Source of the DNA: Halomonas beimenensis
GTDB lineage: Bacteria; Pseudomonadota; Gammaproteobacteria; Pseudomonadales; Halomonadaceae
Direction: 5' to 3'
NCBI RefSeq assembly: GCF_002549795.1
Contig: NZ_CP021435.1
Location: forward strand, 3,782,001-3,846,000
Length of the DNA stretch: 64,000 bases
Of the stretch, positions 7,535-16,194 are shown piece by piece. Each line of letters starts with the position of its first letter. Within the stretch, counting starts at the first letter, position 1. Below the pieces are notes generated by a model. The model did no database searches, was not told the origin of the DNA, and saw nothing but the letters and a program-made list of their open reading frames with translations. A program made the position numbers and the translations under genes.

Positions 7535-10414
7535 TCATGCCTCGTGAGAGGCCAGGCCGGCCTCGACCTTGAGCGCCTCGATGTCCACCGCGTCGACCTG
7601 CTCCGGGGCCAGGAAGCGCCGGGCATAGGCCCGCCAGACGCCGCTGTCGAGCAGCAGCCCGAACACCTCGGGGTCGAGGTGCCCTTCCCGAGCCATGCCC
7701 GCCAGGATCGACAGCGAGCGAGACAGCGTCATGCCCGGCTTGTAGGGGCGATCGGCGGCGGTCAAGGCCTCGAAGACGTCGGCCACGGCCATGATCCGCT
7801 CCTCCAGGCTGGCCTCGGCCAGCACCAGCCGGCGCGGATAGCCCTGGCCGTCCATGCGCTCGTGATGGTTGCCGGCGATGGACGGGACGTGACGCAGATG
7901 GGCCGGCCAGGGCAGGGACTCCAGCATCATGATGGTCTGGACGATGTGTTCCTGGATGCGGAAGCGTTCCACCTCGTTGAGGGTGCCGCGACTCACCCTC
8001 AGGTTGTAGAGCTCCCCCTGGTGACCGGCCACCTCCGGGGGCTGCATGGCGAAGCCCCAGCGGTTGGCGGGATCGTCCGGCGCCACCGGCGGCGGCTTGA
8101 CGGCCCAGTCGATACGATGCCGGGGCCGATCGGCCAGCAGCCGCTCCTCCGCCGGCAGCGTGACCTCCGGCTCCCGGGACGCCCGCTGCGCCTCGTCCTC
8201 GGAAAGCCCGAGCCGGTCGTCGAAGTGCCGCCACCAGCGCCAGTCGGCGATCTCGTCGAGGCGCTGGAGCCGCGTCGCGTCGAGTCGCTCCCCGCCCCGA
8301 TTGATCTCCGCCACCAGGCGGTAGGCCGCCTGAAGCTCCTGCCGGCGCCGTTCCCGGGTCTCGTCCAGGGCCTGGGCGTCCCCGCCCTGGGCGACGCCCC
8401 GCCAGTAGGCGATGTCGGCGTCGCGCCACAGCACCTCGAAGCGGGTGCGGATCTCGTGGATGCGGTTGTAGCGGGTCTCCAGCTTGGTCGCCTTCTCCAT
8501 GACCTCGTCGGGCGTCGTCAGCTTGCCGCAATCGTGCAGCCAGGCCGCCAGATGGAAGGCGGTGCGGCGGTCCTCGTCCACCCGTTCCTCGGCGAAGGGG
8601 CCGCTGCGCGCCCGATCGACGCTCTCCAGCAGCATCTCGGCGAGCTGGGGCACCCGGGAGCAGTGCCCCCCGGTGTGGGGCGACTTGGCATCGGTGGCGC
8701 CGGCGATCAGCTCGACGATGGCATCGAGCAGCCGCTTCTCCCCCTCCAGCAGCCGGCGCATCTCGATGGTCACGGCGGCCGCCCCGGAGATCTCCTCGAC
8801 GAAGCGCCGCCAGGGCTGGTCGTCCCCGCCTTCGGCATCGCCCCGCCTGGCCAGCAGCAGCAGCCCGAGGCGGTGGCCGCTGCGGTTGCGCAGCGGCTGG
8901 ACCAGATAGCCCTTGGCCTCGAGCTCCTGGCCCAGCACCTCCAGGCCGGCCTCCTCGGGCGCCGTCAGGCTCAGACGCTCGGGGAGGGCCTCCCCGTCCA
9001 GGCCGGCCCCGACCTCGGCCAGGCAATCGAAGCGAGAGGCGTCGGCCTCGTCCTCCAGGTAGATGGCGCCATGGCGGCTGGCCGTGATGCGCAGCAGGTC
9101 GTCGAGGATGCCGACGAGCATGGCCTCGAGTCGAGGCTCGCTGCTCAGGGTCCGGGTCATGTGCTGGAAGTCCGAGATGCTGCCGGCCATGTCTTCCAGG
9201 GCCTTGCCCAGTTGCTGGACCTCGCGCACGGGGGAGCCCGTGCCCCGATAGGCCTCGAAGTCGAATCCGGCCAGGGAGCGGACCTGGTCGGCCAGCGAAC
9301 GCAGGGGCCGACCGAGGCGGTGGCCGACCCAGAAGCCCAAGGGGAGCAGGGCCAGCACCAGCCCGCCGGCGACCAAGGAGCGCTGCCAGAGCAGGCGTCG
9401 GCTGCCGGCCATCAGTTCGCGCTCAGGGACCGCCAGCAGCAGATGGGCCTGGGCCCCTTCCAGGGCCCGGAACGGCAGGCGCATCCCGAACCAGGGTTCG
9501 CCCTCGACCCGGAACCGCACCGACTCGCCCTCCTGGCCGAGTCGATTCAGCCGAGCCAGGACCGGGTCGCGTAGTTCCTCCAGGCTGGCCAGTCGCGGGC
9601 CCTCGGGAGCCTCGACCAGCAGTCGCTCGATGTCGGGGTAGGCCAGCAGGCGATCATTGCCGGACACCACCGCCAGTCGCGTCCCGGGGGTCAGCCGCAG
9701 CGAATCCATCTCCCTGCCCAGATCCGCCAGGGAGGCGTCCATCCCCACCACCGCCCGGCCGTCATCGCTGCGCCGGGACAGGGTGACGCCGATCTCACGG
9801 GTGGTGAAGAACACATAGGGATCGGTCAGGCGCTCCCCCTCCCCGGTCATGGCCTCGCGGTACCAGGGTCGGGTACGGGGGTCGAAATCGTAGCCCGGCA
9901 TGGCGCGCCGCCCGAGCAGCGTCAGGTCCGCGTCGTAGAGTCGCCATTCGCCGTAGCGCCGACCGCGCGGATCCCGGGAGACGGCCTGCACCAGATAGCG
10001 GGCCCGCTCGACCCCGGCGATGGGCGGCAGGTGCTCTTCGGCGACCCGCGCCACCGGCCTCAGCAGCAGGAAATCGCCGTTGTCATAGCCGATATAGACG
10101 GCACTGGCCACCTCGTGGGCGTCCAGGGCGGCCGCGAGCAGGGGCAGGGCCGCCAGGCGATCGACCAGGAGCCGTTCCGCGACCAGGTTGTCGCGCGCCA
10201 GCAGGCGAACCACCACCCGGGCCGGGGCGATCAGCCGTCGCGAGCGCTCCTCGGTGGTCTCGGCCAGCTGGCGGCCGGTGTCCCGCACGGCGTTGACCAG
10301 GAGGCGATCCGCTCCCCGGCCGCCGTGCCACAGCAGCACCGTCGCCAGGACCAGCATCAGGCCGACGATCGCCAGGGCGGTCAACGACTGGAGGGAGAAG
10401 GAACGACGCGGCAT
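7535..10414 (-). CDS. Large membrane sensor with HAMP, GAF-like and HD-GYP phosphohydrolase domains
   Basis: Predicted 959-residue sensor. Order: N-terminal membrane helix (about 10-28), a periplasmic Cache-type sensor domain (about 35-300, with RTRPWYREA typical of dCache), a second membrane helix and HAMP, a GAF-like region, then an HD-GYP domain. Catalytic motifs visible are HTGGHCSRV, HDCGK (HD dyad), NHHERMDGQGYP (GYP motif with Gln for the usual Thr) and ADVFEALTAADRPYK. HD-GYP proteins hydrolyse cyclic di-GMP. The spacing between HD and HHE is about 220 residues against about 60 in typical members, so a large insertion interrupts the domain. The start is ATG 10414, after which the first helix begins. 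Single gene; signal unknown. Confidence 0.88.
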   Translation of the reverse strand: MPRRSFSLQSLTALAIVGLMLVLATVLLWHGGRGADRLLVNAVRDTGRQLAETTEERSRRLIAPARVVVRLLARDNLVAERLLVDRLAALPLLAAALDAHEVASAVYIGYDNGDFLLLRPVARVAEEHLPPIAGVERARYLVQAVSRDPRGRRYGEWRLYDADLTLLGRRAMPGYDFDPRTRPWYREAMTGEGERLTDPYVFFTTREIGVTLSRRSDDGRAVVGMDASLADLGREMDSLRLTPGTRLAVVSGNDRLLAYPDIERLLVEAPEGPRLASLEELRDPVLARLNRLGQEGESVRFRVEGEPWFGMRLPFRALEGAQAHLLLAVPERELMAGSRRLLWQRSLVAGGLVLALLPLGFWVGHRLGRPLRSLADQVRSLAGFDFEAYRGTGSPVREVQQLGKALEDMAGSISDFQHMTRTLSSEPRLEAMLVGILDDLLRITASRHGAIYLEDEADASRFDCLAEVGAGLDGEALPERLSLTAPEEAGLEVLGQELEAKGYLVQPLRNRSGHRLGLLLLARRGDAEGGDDQPWRRFVEEISGAAAVTIEMRRLLEGEKRLLDAIVELIAGATDAKSPHTGGHCSRVPQLAEMLLESVDRARSGPFAEERVDEDRRTAFHLAAWLHDCGKLTTPDEVMEKATKLETRYNRIHEIRTRFEVLWRDADIAYWRGVAQGGDAQALDETRERRRQELQAAYRLVAEINRGGERLDATRLQRLDEIADWRWWRHFDDRLGLSEDEAQRASREPEVTLPAEERLLADRPRHRIDWAVKPPPVAPDDPANRWGFAMQPPEVAGHQGELYNLRVSRGTLNEVERFRIQEHIVQTIMMLESLPWPAHLRHVPSIAGNHHERMDGQGYPRRLVLAEASLEERIMAVADVFEALTAADRPYKPGMTLSRSLSILAGMAREGHLDPEVFGLLLDSGVWRAYARRFLAPEQVDAVDIEALKVEAGLASHEA

Positions 10415-10533
10415 GGAGGTCCCGATATCGGCCGGCGGTGATATCCAGCATACGCCATGGTCGCCCCCCTCCGGCCGACGCTTCAGCGGCGGCATTCAAC
10501 GCCCATTGGCCGGGCAGGGGTCGATCAGGCGCC

Positions 10534-11322
10534 TCAGAGCCGCTGGAGGCCCAGCCAGACCAGGCGCAGGGCGAGCAGGGTCAGCGCCAGGCGGAAGACG
10601 CCATCGAAACGCCGGTCGGAGAGTCGGCGCAGGACGTTCAGGCCCAGCCAGGTGCCCAGGAAGCCGGCCGCGACCATGGCCAGGATCAGGCCCAGCCAGT
10701 CGCGGAAGACGAAGCCCGCCACCCCGAACACGAACGCCTTGGTGAGGTGCTGGGCCATCATGCAGGCGGAGAAGGTGGCGACCTTGGCCATCCGGCCTTC
10801 CTGGCGCTGCTTGATGAAGGCGGCGACCGCCGGGCCGCTGGCCCCCACCAGGCTCGACAGCAGCGTGGTGGCGGCCCCCATGACCAGGGTCCCCGGCCCG
10901 CCCAGGGCCCGCCTGGGCAGGCCGGGGCCCCAGAGGGTGAAGAGCACGAAGGCGGCGATGCACAGCTCCAGCACCCCGGCGGGCAGGCGGATCAGCAGCC
11001 AGGCGGCGGCCACCGCCCCCAGCGCGACGCCGGGCAGCGAGGCCAGCAGGGTGGCCCGATCGACGTGGCGCCAGGTCATGGCCATGCGCCCCACGTTGGA
11101 GCCCAGCTGCACCATGCCGTGCACCGGGATCAGGGCCGCCGGCGGCATGACCTGGGCCAGGGCCATGATCATCAGCACGCCGCCCCCGGCCCCGAAGGCC
11201 GCGGTAAACGCGGAGGTCAGCACCGACAGCAGGATCAGCAGCAGGCCGAGGTGGCCGCCGAGGGGAGAGAGGGCGTCGAGCAGCGGCATGGGGATCCCGA
11301 TCCATGGGCGAGTCGACATCAT
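10534..11322 (-). CDS. TauE/SafE-family sulfite/anion exporter
   Basis: Integral membrane permease of 262 residues with about eight hydrophobic segments arranged as two repeats. The glycine-rich AFGAGGGVLMI near the N-terminus and SSLVGASGPAVAAF in the second half are the paired signature loops of the TauE/SafE family. Substrate (sulfite, sulfoacetate or another organic anion) is unknown. Start could also be ATG 11289 (MPLLDAL), which has a slightly better upstream GGGA. It appears to be a single gene following hglS. Confidence 0.82.
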   Translation of the reverse strand: MMSTRPWIGIPMPLLDALSPLGGHLGLLLILLSVLTSAFTAAFGAGGGVLMIMALAQVMPPAALIPVHGMVQLGSNVGRMAMTWRHVDRATLLASLPGVALGAVAAAWLLIRLPAGVLELCIAAFVLFTLWGPGLPRRALGGPGTLVMGAATTLLSSLVGASGPAVAAFIKQRQEGRMAKVATFSACMMAQHLTKAFVFGVAGFVFRDWLGLILAMVAAGFLGTWLGLNVLRRLSDRRFDGVFRLALTLLALRLVWLGLQRL

Positions 11323-11476
11323 AGCCGAGACGCGACCCGGGCGGCCAAGGGGCCGGCCGCATCGGGGGCGCCGGGACGCCGGCGCACGACCATCTCAGCC
11401 TAGCCGCTGGACGCCCACGCGCCAGAGGGAGCGGGCGACACTCCCGTCGCCCCCCAGGATCGGCGGGAGTGCCAGG

Positions 11477-12847
11477 TCATGCTTGGCCCAGGGCCGCGAG
11501 CACCGCCACCCGGGAGGCCCGCTCGCGCTCGGCATAGAGCGCCAGCTCGTCGGTGACCGGGGCGCCCAGGGCCGCCTCGAAGACCTCGCGGTTCGCGTTG
11601 CCGGCGTAGGCCTCGCCGCCGCCGTCCCCCAGGTTGGAGCGGAAGATGCCCGCGGCGCTCACCGGCAGGAAATCCTCGTAGGTGATCGGACGGGCCGCCA
11701 CCAGGCCCCGCGCGATAAGCGCCTCCAGGTCGGTCTCGTCCACCTTGCCGGCGGCGCGGCCCGCCTCGGTGAGACGGTATTCGAAGAAGGCCAGCCCCCG
11801 GCGGCGCAGCTCGGCCTCGTCGTCGGGGAAGTCGGCGAAGACCTGCGCCAGCACGCGCTGGTGCGCCTCGTTGTCGAGCCCCCGGGTCCGCTCGCGGGAG
11901 GCCGTCAGCAGGCTGTCGTAGAGCGCCCGGCCCTCGGCGGTCAGGGCCGCCCCGCGCTGCTCGATCTCGCCGAAGCGCGCGGTGTGGGTGCCCTGTCGCT
12001 CGCCGGCGAAGCGGATCGACTCCTCCAGCGCCTTGAAGCTGGTCTGGCGCAGCAGGATCGGGCATGCCCGGCGGGGCGGTCCCTCGATGACCGCCTTGGG
12101 GTTCATGCCCGCCTCGGGCATGCGCCGCTGGACCTCGTCGATGTCCAGGGTCCGCGGGGTCAGGTGGTTGATGTGCGGCCCGCGGAAGCAGACCACGTCG
12201 GCGATCAGGCGATGCTCGTCATGCAGCGCCTCGTAGGTGGCGAGGTCCACGGTGGCGTCGCGGTGCCAGCGGAAGGTCTCCAGCGCCTCGGCGACGAAGC
12301 GCTCGGCCTGGTCATCGGTGAGCCCGCCCTGCCCCTCGGCGAGCGCGATCAGTTCGCGCACCCCCGGGGTGAAGATGTCGCGCGCCTTGACGATGGCCGC
12401 GGCACGCTCGCGCAGCGCCTCGCTCTCGATCAGCTCGAGGCGCAGCAGCGAGGTGAAGATGCGGAAGGGGTTGCGGGCCAGGGCCGCGTCGTCGATCGGG
12501 CGGAAGGCGGTGGAATGCACCGGGACCCCGGCCTCGGAGAGGTCGTAGTAGCCCACCGGGTACATCCCCATGACGGCGAACAGACGGCGCAGCATGGCCA
12601 GCTCGTCGGCGCTGCCCACGCGGATGGCCCCGTGGCGCTCGACGCCGAGGCGGTCCAGCTCGCCATGGGCGTCCAGCCGCTCGGCCAGGGCGGGATCGCG
12701 TTCCAGGGTCTCGCGGTTCACGCGCTCGACGAGCTCGAGCAGGGTCTCGTACTGGGGTACCTCGGCCTGGTACATGGCCGACATGGCTCGGGAGAAACGG
12801 TCGCGGATCTCGTCGCGAGACACGATATCCGTGGGGGTACTGTTCAT
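11477..12847 (-). CDS. hglS: 2-oxoadipate dioxygenase/decarboxylase (DUF1338, HglS-like)
   Basis: Fe(II)-dependent enzyme of the VOC-like fold that converts 2-oxoadipate to 2-hydroxyglutarate in D-lysine catabolism (known for HglS of Pseudomonas putida). The 456-residue length and motifs match DUF1338: VGYYDL.. then VHSTAFRP with the first metal His, GPHINHLTPR with further His ligands, and the Arg-rich RRACPILLRQTSFKALEE. The start is ATG 12847 with AAGGAC upstream; frame extension to 13027 looks non-coding. No other lysine-degradation genes are in the window, so the pathway assignment rests on family alone. Confidence 0.85.
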   Translation of the reverse strand: MNSTPTDIVSRDEIRDRFSRAMSAMYQAEVPQYETLLELVERVNRETLERDPALAERLDAHGELDRLGVERHGAIRVGSADELAMLRRLFAVMGMYPVGYYDLSEAGVPVHSTAFRPIDDAALARNPFRIFTSLLRLELIESEALRERAAAIVKARDIFTPGVRELIALAEGQGGLTDDQAERFVAEALETFRWHRDATVDLATYEALHDEHRLIADVVCFRGPHINHLTPRTLDIDEVQRRMPEAGMNPKAVIEGPPRRACPILLRQTSFKALEESIRFAGERQGTHTARFGEIEQRGAALTAEGRALYDSLLTASRERTRGLDNEAHQRVLAQVFADFPDDEAELRRRGLAFFEYRLTEAGRAAGKVDETDLEALIARGLVAARPITYEDFLPVSAAGIFRSNLGDGGGEAYAGNANREVFEAALGAPVTDELALYAERERASRVAVLAALGQA

Positions 12848-13059
12848 GCGGGGTCCTTGGCAGTGGTTCCTGCGATGGCGGAACCCCTCGTCGAGGCGGC
12901 TGCCGGCGACGACCGATCGTCGAGGCCGATGGCCGTTGGGTCCGACAGGCTCCGAGGGGCATTGACCGTCCCCATCTAAGCAGAGTCGCCGAAGGCGGCC
13001 TACCGAAAAGGCGACCCCCTTTTTCATCTCTTCCCTGCTTGCCCGACGTCGGCCCCGCC

Positions 13060-13440
13060 TCAGCCCTCCACCTTCAGCCGGGCGATGATCTCGCCGACCC
13101 GCTCGGTGACGGCATCGATGGTGGCCTCGTCGTAGAGCCGCCCCTTGCGCTTCTTCAGGCCATGCTCATAGAGCCGCACGTGCTCGGTGGGCGCGACCCC
13201 GGCGTTGTCCAGGCAGTGGCGGGCGCAGTGCATCTGGCAGCCGTCGATGGCCACGACGGGGCGACCGGAGCGCGCGGTGCGCACCAGCCCGGGCACGCCG
13301 CCGCCCACTCCGGCGATGCAGGACATCTCGGCGAGGCCGCCATGGTCGAGACGCAGGGCCACGTCGTTGGCGAGCTGGGCCACATCGGAGCACCCGGAGC
13401 AGGCATACACCAGGACATCCGGCTTGGTGGGTCGGGACAT
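13060..13440 (-). CDS. DGC-domain putative zinc-binding protein
   Basis: A 126-residue cytosolic protein with CSGCSDV near the N-terminus and DGCQMHCARHC in the middle, the cysteine pattern of the DGC domain family (putative metal-binding). Members are frequently found beside Crp/Fnr regulators and denitrification genes, but no function is proven. It lies 21 bases after the dnr-like gene on the same strand and so is probably the last gene of moaB-moeA-dnr-DGC. A role in metal or Fe-S handling of anaerobic enzymes is only an inference. Confidence 0.8.
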   Translation of the reverse strand: MSRPTKPDVLVYACSGCSDVAQLANDVALRLDHGGLAEMSCIAGVGGGVPGLVRTARSGRPVVAIDGCQMHCARHCLDNAGVAPTEHVRLYEHGLKKRKGRLYDEATIDAVTERVGEIIARLKVEG

Positions 13441-13461
13441 GATACCTCCCTTGGGTTCGGA

Positions 13462-14205
13462 TCAGTCGTCGGCGAGCATGATGTCGCGCAGCTTGCCCTC
13501 GTCGAGCACCACCAGGCGATGACGTTCGACGTTGATGGCGCCGGCTTCGCGCAGTCGCGCCAGCAGTCGGGACAGGGTCTCCGGCGTCATCGCCAGCTGC
13601 GCGGCCAGCCAGCACTTGGGAATCGTCAGGCGCACCACCCGCGGATCGCCGGCGCGGCCCGGGGGCAGCTGGCGCAGGATGTAGCTGACCAGCCGGGCCA
13701 TGGCGTCGGCCTGGGTGAGCAAGGCCAGATCCTCCAGGCGCTCGGTCAGCTCGAGCGCCAACCGGCTCATGAACTCGGCCCGGCAGGCCGGCTGGGCGTC
13801 GAAGAGCTCGCGACAGCGCGCCGCGGGCATCGCCAGTACCTGGGTCCGACGCAACGACTCCGCCGAGTAGAGGTAGCTCCCCTCCCGGGCGACCATGCTC
13901 AGCTCCCCCAGGGGGCCGCCGCGCTCCACGCAACGGATCGTCGCCAGTCCGCCGTCGCCGGCGGCGCGCACCAGCCGCACCGCCCCGCTGATGACGATGT
14001 ACAGCCAGTGGGCCGGGGCATCCTGGCGAAAGAGCCACTCGCGACTCTTCAGGGTGCGGACCCGCGAGTCCGCCAGCAGGCTCGCCAGGCCCTCGTCGTC
14101 GAGGCCCTGCAGCCAGGGCACGCCGCGGACCAGGTCGGTCAGCTGGCGGGGGCGCAGCAGCAGCTCAGTCGAGGAACTGGGTGACGGGACAGTAGCGGTA
14201 GGCAT
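13462..14205 (-). CDS. dnr: Crp/Fnr-family regulator, Dnr-like
   Basis: Transcription factor of 247 residues with a cyclic-nucleotide-binding-like sensor domain (about 35-150) and a C-terminal winged helix. The N-terminus lacks the Cys cluster of Fnr/Anr, so it is unlikely to carry an O2-sensing [4Fe-4S] centre; this fits the Dnr/NNR class, which responds to NO (probably through haem). The recognition helix reads PETLSRLLARLREAG, with the E..SR residues that read TTGAT-N4-ATCAA half-sites. Such boxes precede seven transcription units in this window. Its first 41 bases overlap the end of moeA, so it is read with the molybdenum-cofactor genes. Dnr rather than another Fnr paralogue is a context-based call. 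Confidence 0.82.
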   Translation of the reverse strand: MPTATVPSPSSSTELLLRPRQLTDLVRGVPWLQGLDDEGLASLLADSRVRTLKSREWLFRQDAPAHWLYIVISGAVRLVRAAGDGGLATIRCVERGGPLGELSMVAREGSYLYSAESLRRTQVLAMPAARCRELFDAQPACRAEFMSRLALELTERLEDLALLTQADAMARLVSYILRQLPPGRAGDPRVVRLTIPKCWLAAQLAMTPETLSRLLARLREAGAINVERHRLVVLDEGKLRDIMLADD

Positions 14206-15421
14206 GGCCTTCCTCCACGGGAGTATCGGGATCGATGATCAGGTAGCCATGGGCCTGGCGGGCGGCGCTCAGCATGTGCGAGCCCTGGCCGCCGGCCAGG
14301 CGTGCCACCGGGACCTCCCCGGCCCAGTCCAGGACCACCCGCAGCAGCTCGCGGCGGCCGCGGGGCGCCGAGCGAGAGAAGCCGGCGCGCACCGGGAAGC
14401 GTTGCAGGGGCGGCGGGGTGCGGCCCTGGCGGCCCTGCACCAGCGGCAGGGCCAGGAACTGCCAGCCCACCAGGGAGGCCACCGGATTGCCGGGCAGACC
14501 GACCAGCGGTGTCCCCGTGGCCCGGGAGGCGCCCAGGTAGCCGAGCGCCACGGGCTTGCCGGGCTTGATGGCCACACCGTGGAAGACCAGGCCGCCCAGG
14601 AGCTCCAGCACGGAACGGACGTGATCCTCCTCGCCCACCGAGACGCCGCCGGTGCACAGCACCAGGTCGGCCTCGTCGCGTCCCCGGGTGAAGGCGGCCA
14701 CCAGGGCCTCGGGGGTGTCGGGCGCCGCCCCCAGGTCGAGCACCTCGACGCCCTGGGCGGCGAGCAGGGCGCGCAGCATGGCGGCGTTGCTGTTGTAGAC
14801 GGCGCTCGGCGTCCAGGCCTCGCCGGGTTCGATCAGCTCGTCGCCGGTGCTGATCAGCGCCACCCGGACCCGCCGGCGCACGGTCAGGCTCGCCAGGCCC
14901 TGCCCGGCCAGCTGGGCGATGGCGGCGGGCGTCAGCCGCGTCCCGGCGGGCAGCAGGGGCTCCCCCGCCTCGAGCTCCTCGCCACGACGGCGGATGTTCG
15001 CCCCGGGGGCGATGTCGCCCGGGAAGACCACCCGCCCCGCCCCGTCGAGCTCGACGCGCTCCTGGGGCACCACGGCGTCGGCGCCCCGAGGCACCGGCGC
15101 CCCGGTGAAGATCCGCGCGCAGCCCCCCTCGACCAGCCGCTGCACGCCGGCACCGGCGGGGATGCGCTGGCGGACCGGCAGTGCCCCGCCCTCGTCCCGG
15201 AGGTCCGCGAGGCGCAGGGCATAGCCGTCCATGGCGCTGTTGTCGACGCCGGGCTGGTCCAGCACGGCTCGTACCTCCTCGGCCAGTACCCGGCCCGCGG
15301 CCTCGTCCAGGGAGAGACGCTCGACGCCCGCCACCGGGGTGGCCGCGGCGGTCATCAAGGCCCGGGCATCGAAGAGGTCCAGCAGCCGGGCTCGGGAGAC
15401 GGTGTCACACCCGCAGTTCAT
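14165..15421 (-). CDS. moeA: Molybdopterin molybdenumtransferase
   Basis: Inserts molybdate into adenylylated molybdopterin to give Mo cofactor; cytoplasmic. The 418-residue protein has the MoeA landmarks: VDNSAMDGYAL near residue 60, GAPVPRGADAVVPQE, STGDEL, SNAAMLRALL, CTGGVSVGEEDHV and KPGKPVALG followed by GLPGNPVASLV. Start ATG overlaps the moaB stop by 4 bases (ATGA). Its 3' end overlaps dnr by 41 bases. Mo cofactor is needed for NarG and the YedY-like enzyme in this window. Confidence 0.95.
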   Translation of the reverse strand: MNCGCDTVSRARLLDLFDARALMTAAATPVAGVERLSLDEAAGRVLAEEVRAVLDQPGVDNSAMDGYALRLADLRDEGGALPVRQRIPAGAGVQRLVEGGCARIFTGAPVPRGADAVVPQERVELDGAGRVVFPGDIAPGANIRRRGEELEAGEPLLPAGTRLTPAAIAQLAGQGLASLTVRRRVRVALISTGDELIEPGEAWTPSAVYNSNAAMLRALLAAQGVEVLDLGAAPDTPEALVAAFTRGRDEADLVLCTGGVSVGEEDHVRSVLELLGGLVFHGVAIKPGKPVALGYLGASRATGTPLVGLPGNPVASLVGWQFLALPLVQGRQGRTPPPLQRFPVRAGFSRSAPRGRRELLRVVLDWAGEVPVARLAGGQGSHMLSAARQAHGYLIIDPDTPVEEGHAYRYCPVTQFLD

Positions 15422-15993
15422 GCCTCGACTCCCGGCACGGGGGCCTCGGCCTGGCGGGAGGCGCAGCGCGGCGTCGCCGGCCGAACCATGGCGACGAAGT
15501 TGCAGGGTCGGGTGCGGGCATCCAGCTGCTCGGCCAGGATGCCGTCCCAGGCGGTGGCGCAGGCCCTGGGCGATCCGGGCATGGCGAATACCAGGGTGCG
15601 GTCGATCACCCCGGCCACGGCCCGGGACTGGACGGTGGAGGTCCCGATGCTCTGCAGGGAGAGGTGACGGAACAGCTCGCCGTAGCCATCGATGGCCTTG
15701 TCGAACAGCGGCGCCAGGGCCTCCGGGGTGGTGTCCCGGTCGGTGAAGCCGGTGCCACCGTTGACCAGCACGGCCTGGATGTCGTCACGCACCACCCAGG
15801 CGGAGATGACGGCACGGATGCGGTAGACGTCGTCGGGCACGATGCGACGCTCCACCAGGGCATGGCCGGCGCCGGTGAGGCGCTCGCCGAGCAGGTCGCC
15901 GCTGCCGTCCTCCTCGAAGCCTCGGGTATCGGACACGGTCAGCACGGCGATGCCCAGGGGGACGAAGGGGGCATCGGCGGAAACATGGGACAT
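15418..15993 (-). CDS. moaB: Molybdenum cofactor biosynthesis protein B
   Basis: MogA/MoaB-fold protein (191 residues) that adenylylates molybdopterin before molybdate insertion. Motifs: AVLTVSDTR near the N-terminus, LVNGGTGFTDRDTTPEAL with the catalytic loop, and FAMPGSPRACATAWDGIL. The start ATG 15993 has GAGGAGG about 8 bases upstream. It is the first gene of moaB-moeA-dnr-DGC, translationally coupled to moeA. The preceding intergenic region is dominated by a large palindrome, and no Fnr-type box was found there. Confidence 0.93.
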   Translation of the reverse strand: MSHVSADAPFVPLGIAVLTVSDTRGFEEDGSGDLLGERLTGAGHALVERRIVPDDVYRIRAVISAWVVRDDIQAVLVNGGTGFTDRDTTPEALAPLFDKAIDGYGELFRHLSLQSIGTSTVQSRAVAGVIDRTLVFAMPGSPRACATAWDGILAEQLDARTRPCNFVAMVRPATPRCASRQAEAPVPGVEA

Positions 15994-16047
15994 CAGGGCC
16001 TCCTCGCCGCCCGGCCGCGGGCGGCGTCTGCAGAATCATTCAGGGAC

Positions 16048-16194
16048 TGACTTTCGAGGGGAAAAGTCGACGAGCGATGGCCAGACAAGGCGAGAATCGG
16101 TGAGAATGCGGAGTTTAGATGTGCCTAAATGAGCATTTCGATCCGATTCTCAACGCCGTATGGCCGAGCGCAGGCACTTTTCCACCGAAAGTCA
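16048..16194. repeat. 147-bp imperfect palindrome between nar and moaB operons
   Basis: The arms TGACTTTCG (16048-16056) and CGAAAGTCA (16186-16194) are inverted, as are GAAAAGT/ACTTTTC further in, ATGGCCA-like/TGGCC, GAGAATCGG/CCGATTCTC, AATGC/GCATT and TTTAG/CTAAA around a central ATGTGC loop. The segments nest in order, so the whole region can fold into one long interrupted hairpin. The right end coincides with the TGA stop of the PPIase gene. It could be a terminator for nar or a MITE-like element. Confidence 0.7.

Noticed and set aside
7397-9574. 725-codon plus-strand frame opposite the HD-GYP gene
   Set aside because: No recognisable domain; reverse-frame shadow of a conserved catalytic region.
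10457-12979. 840-codon plus-strand frame opposite TauE and HglS
   Set aside because: Low-complexity translation, runs across two convincing minus-strand genes and their gap.
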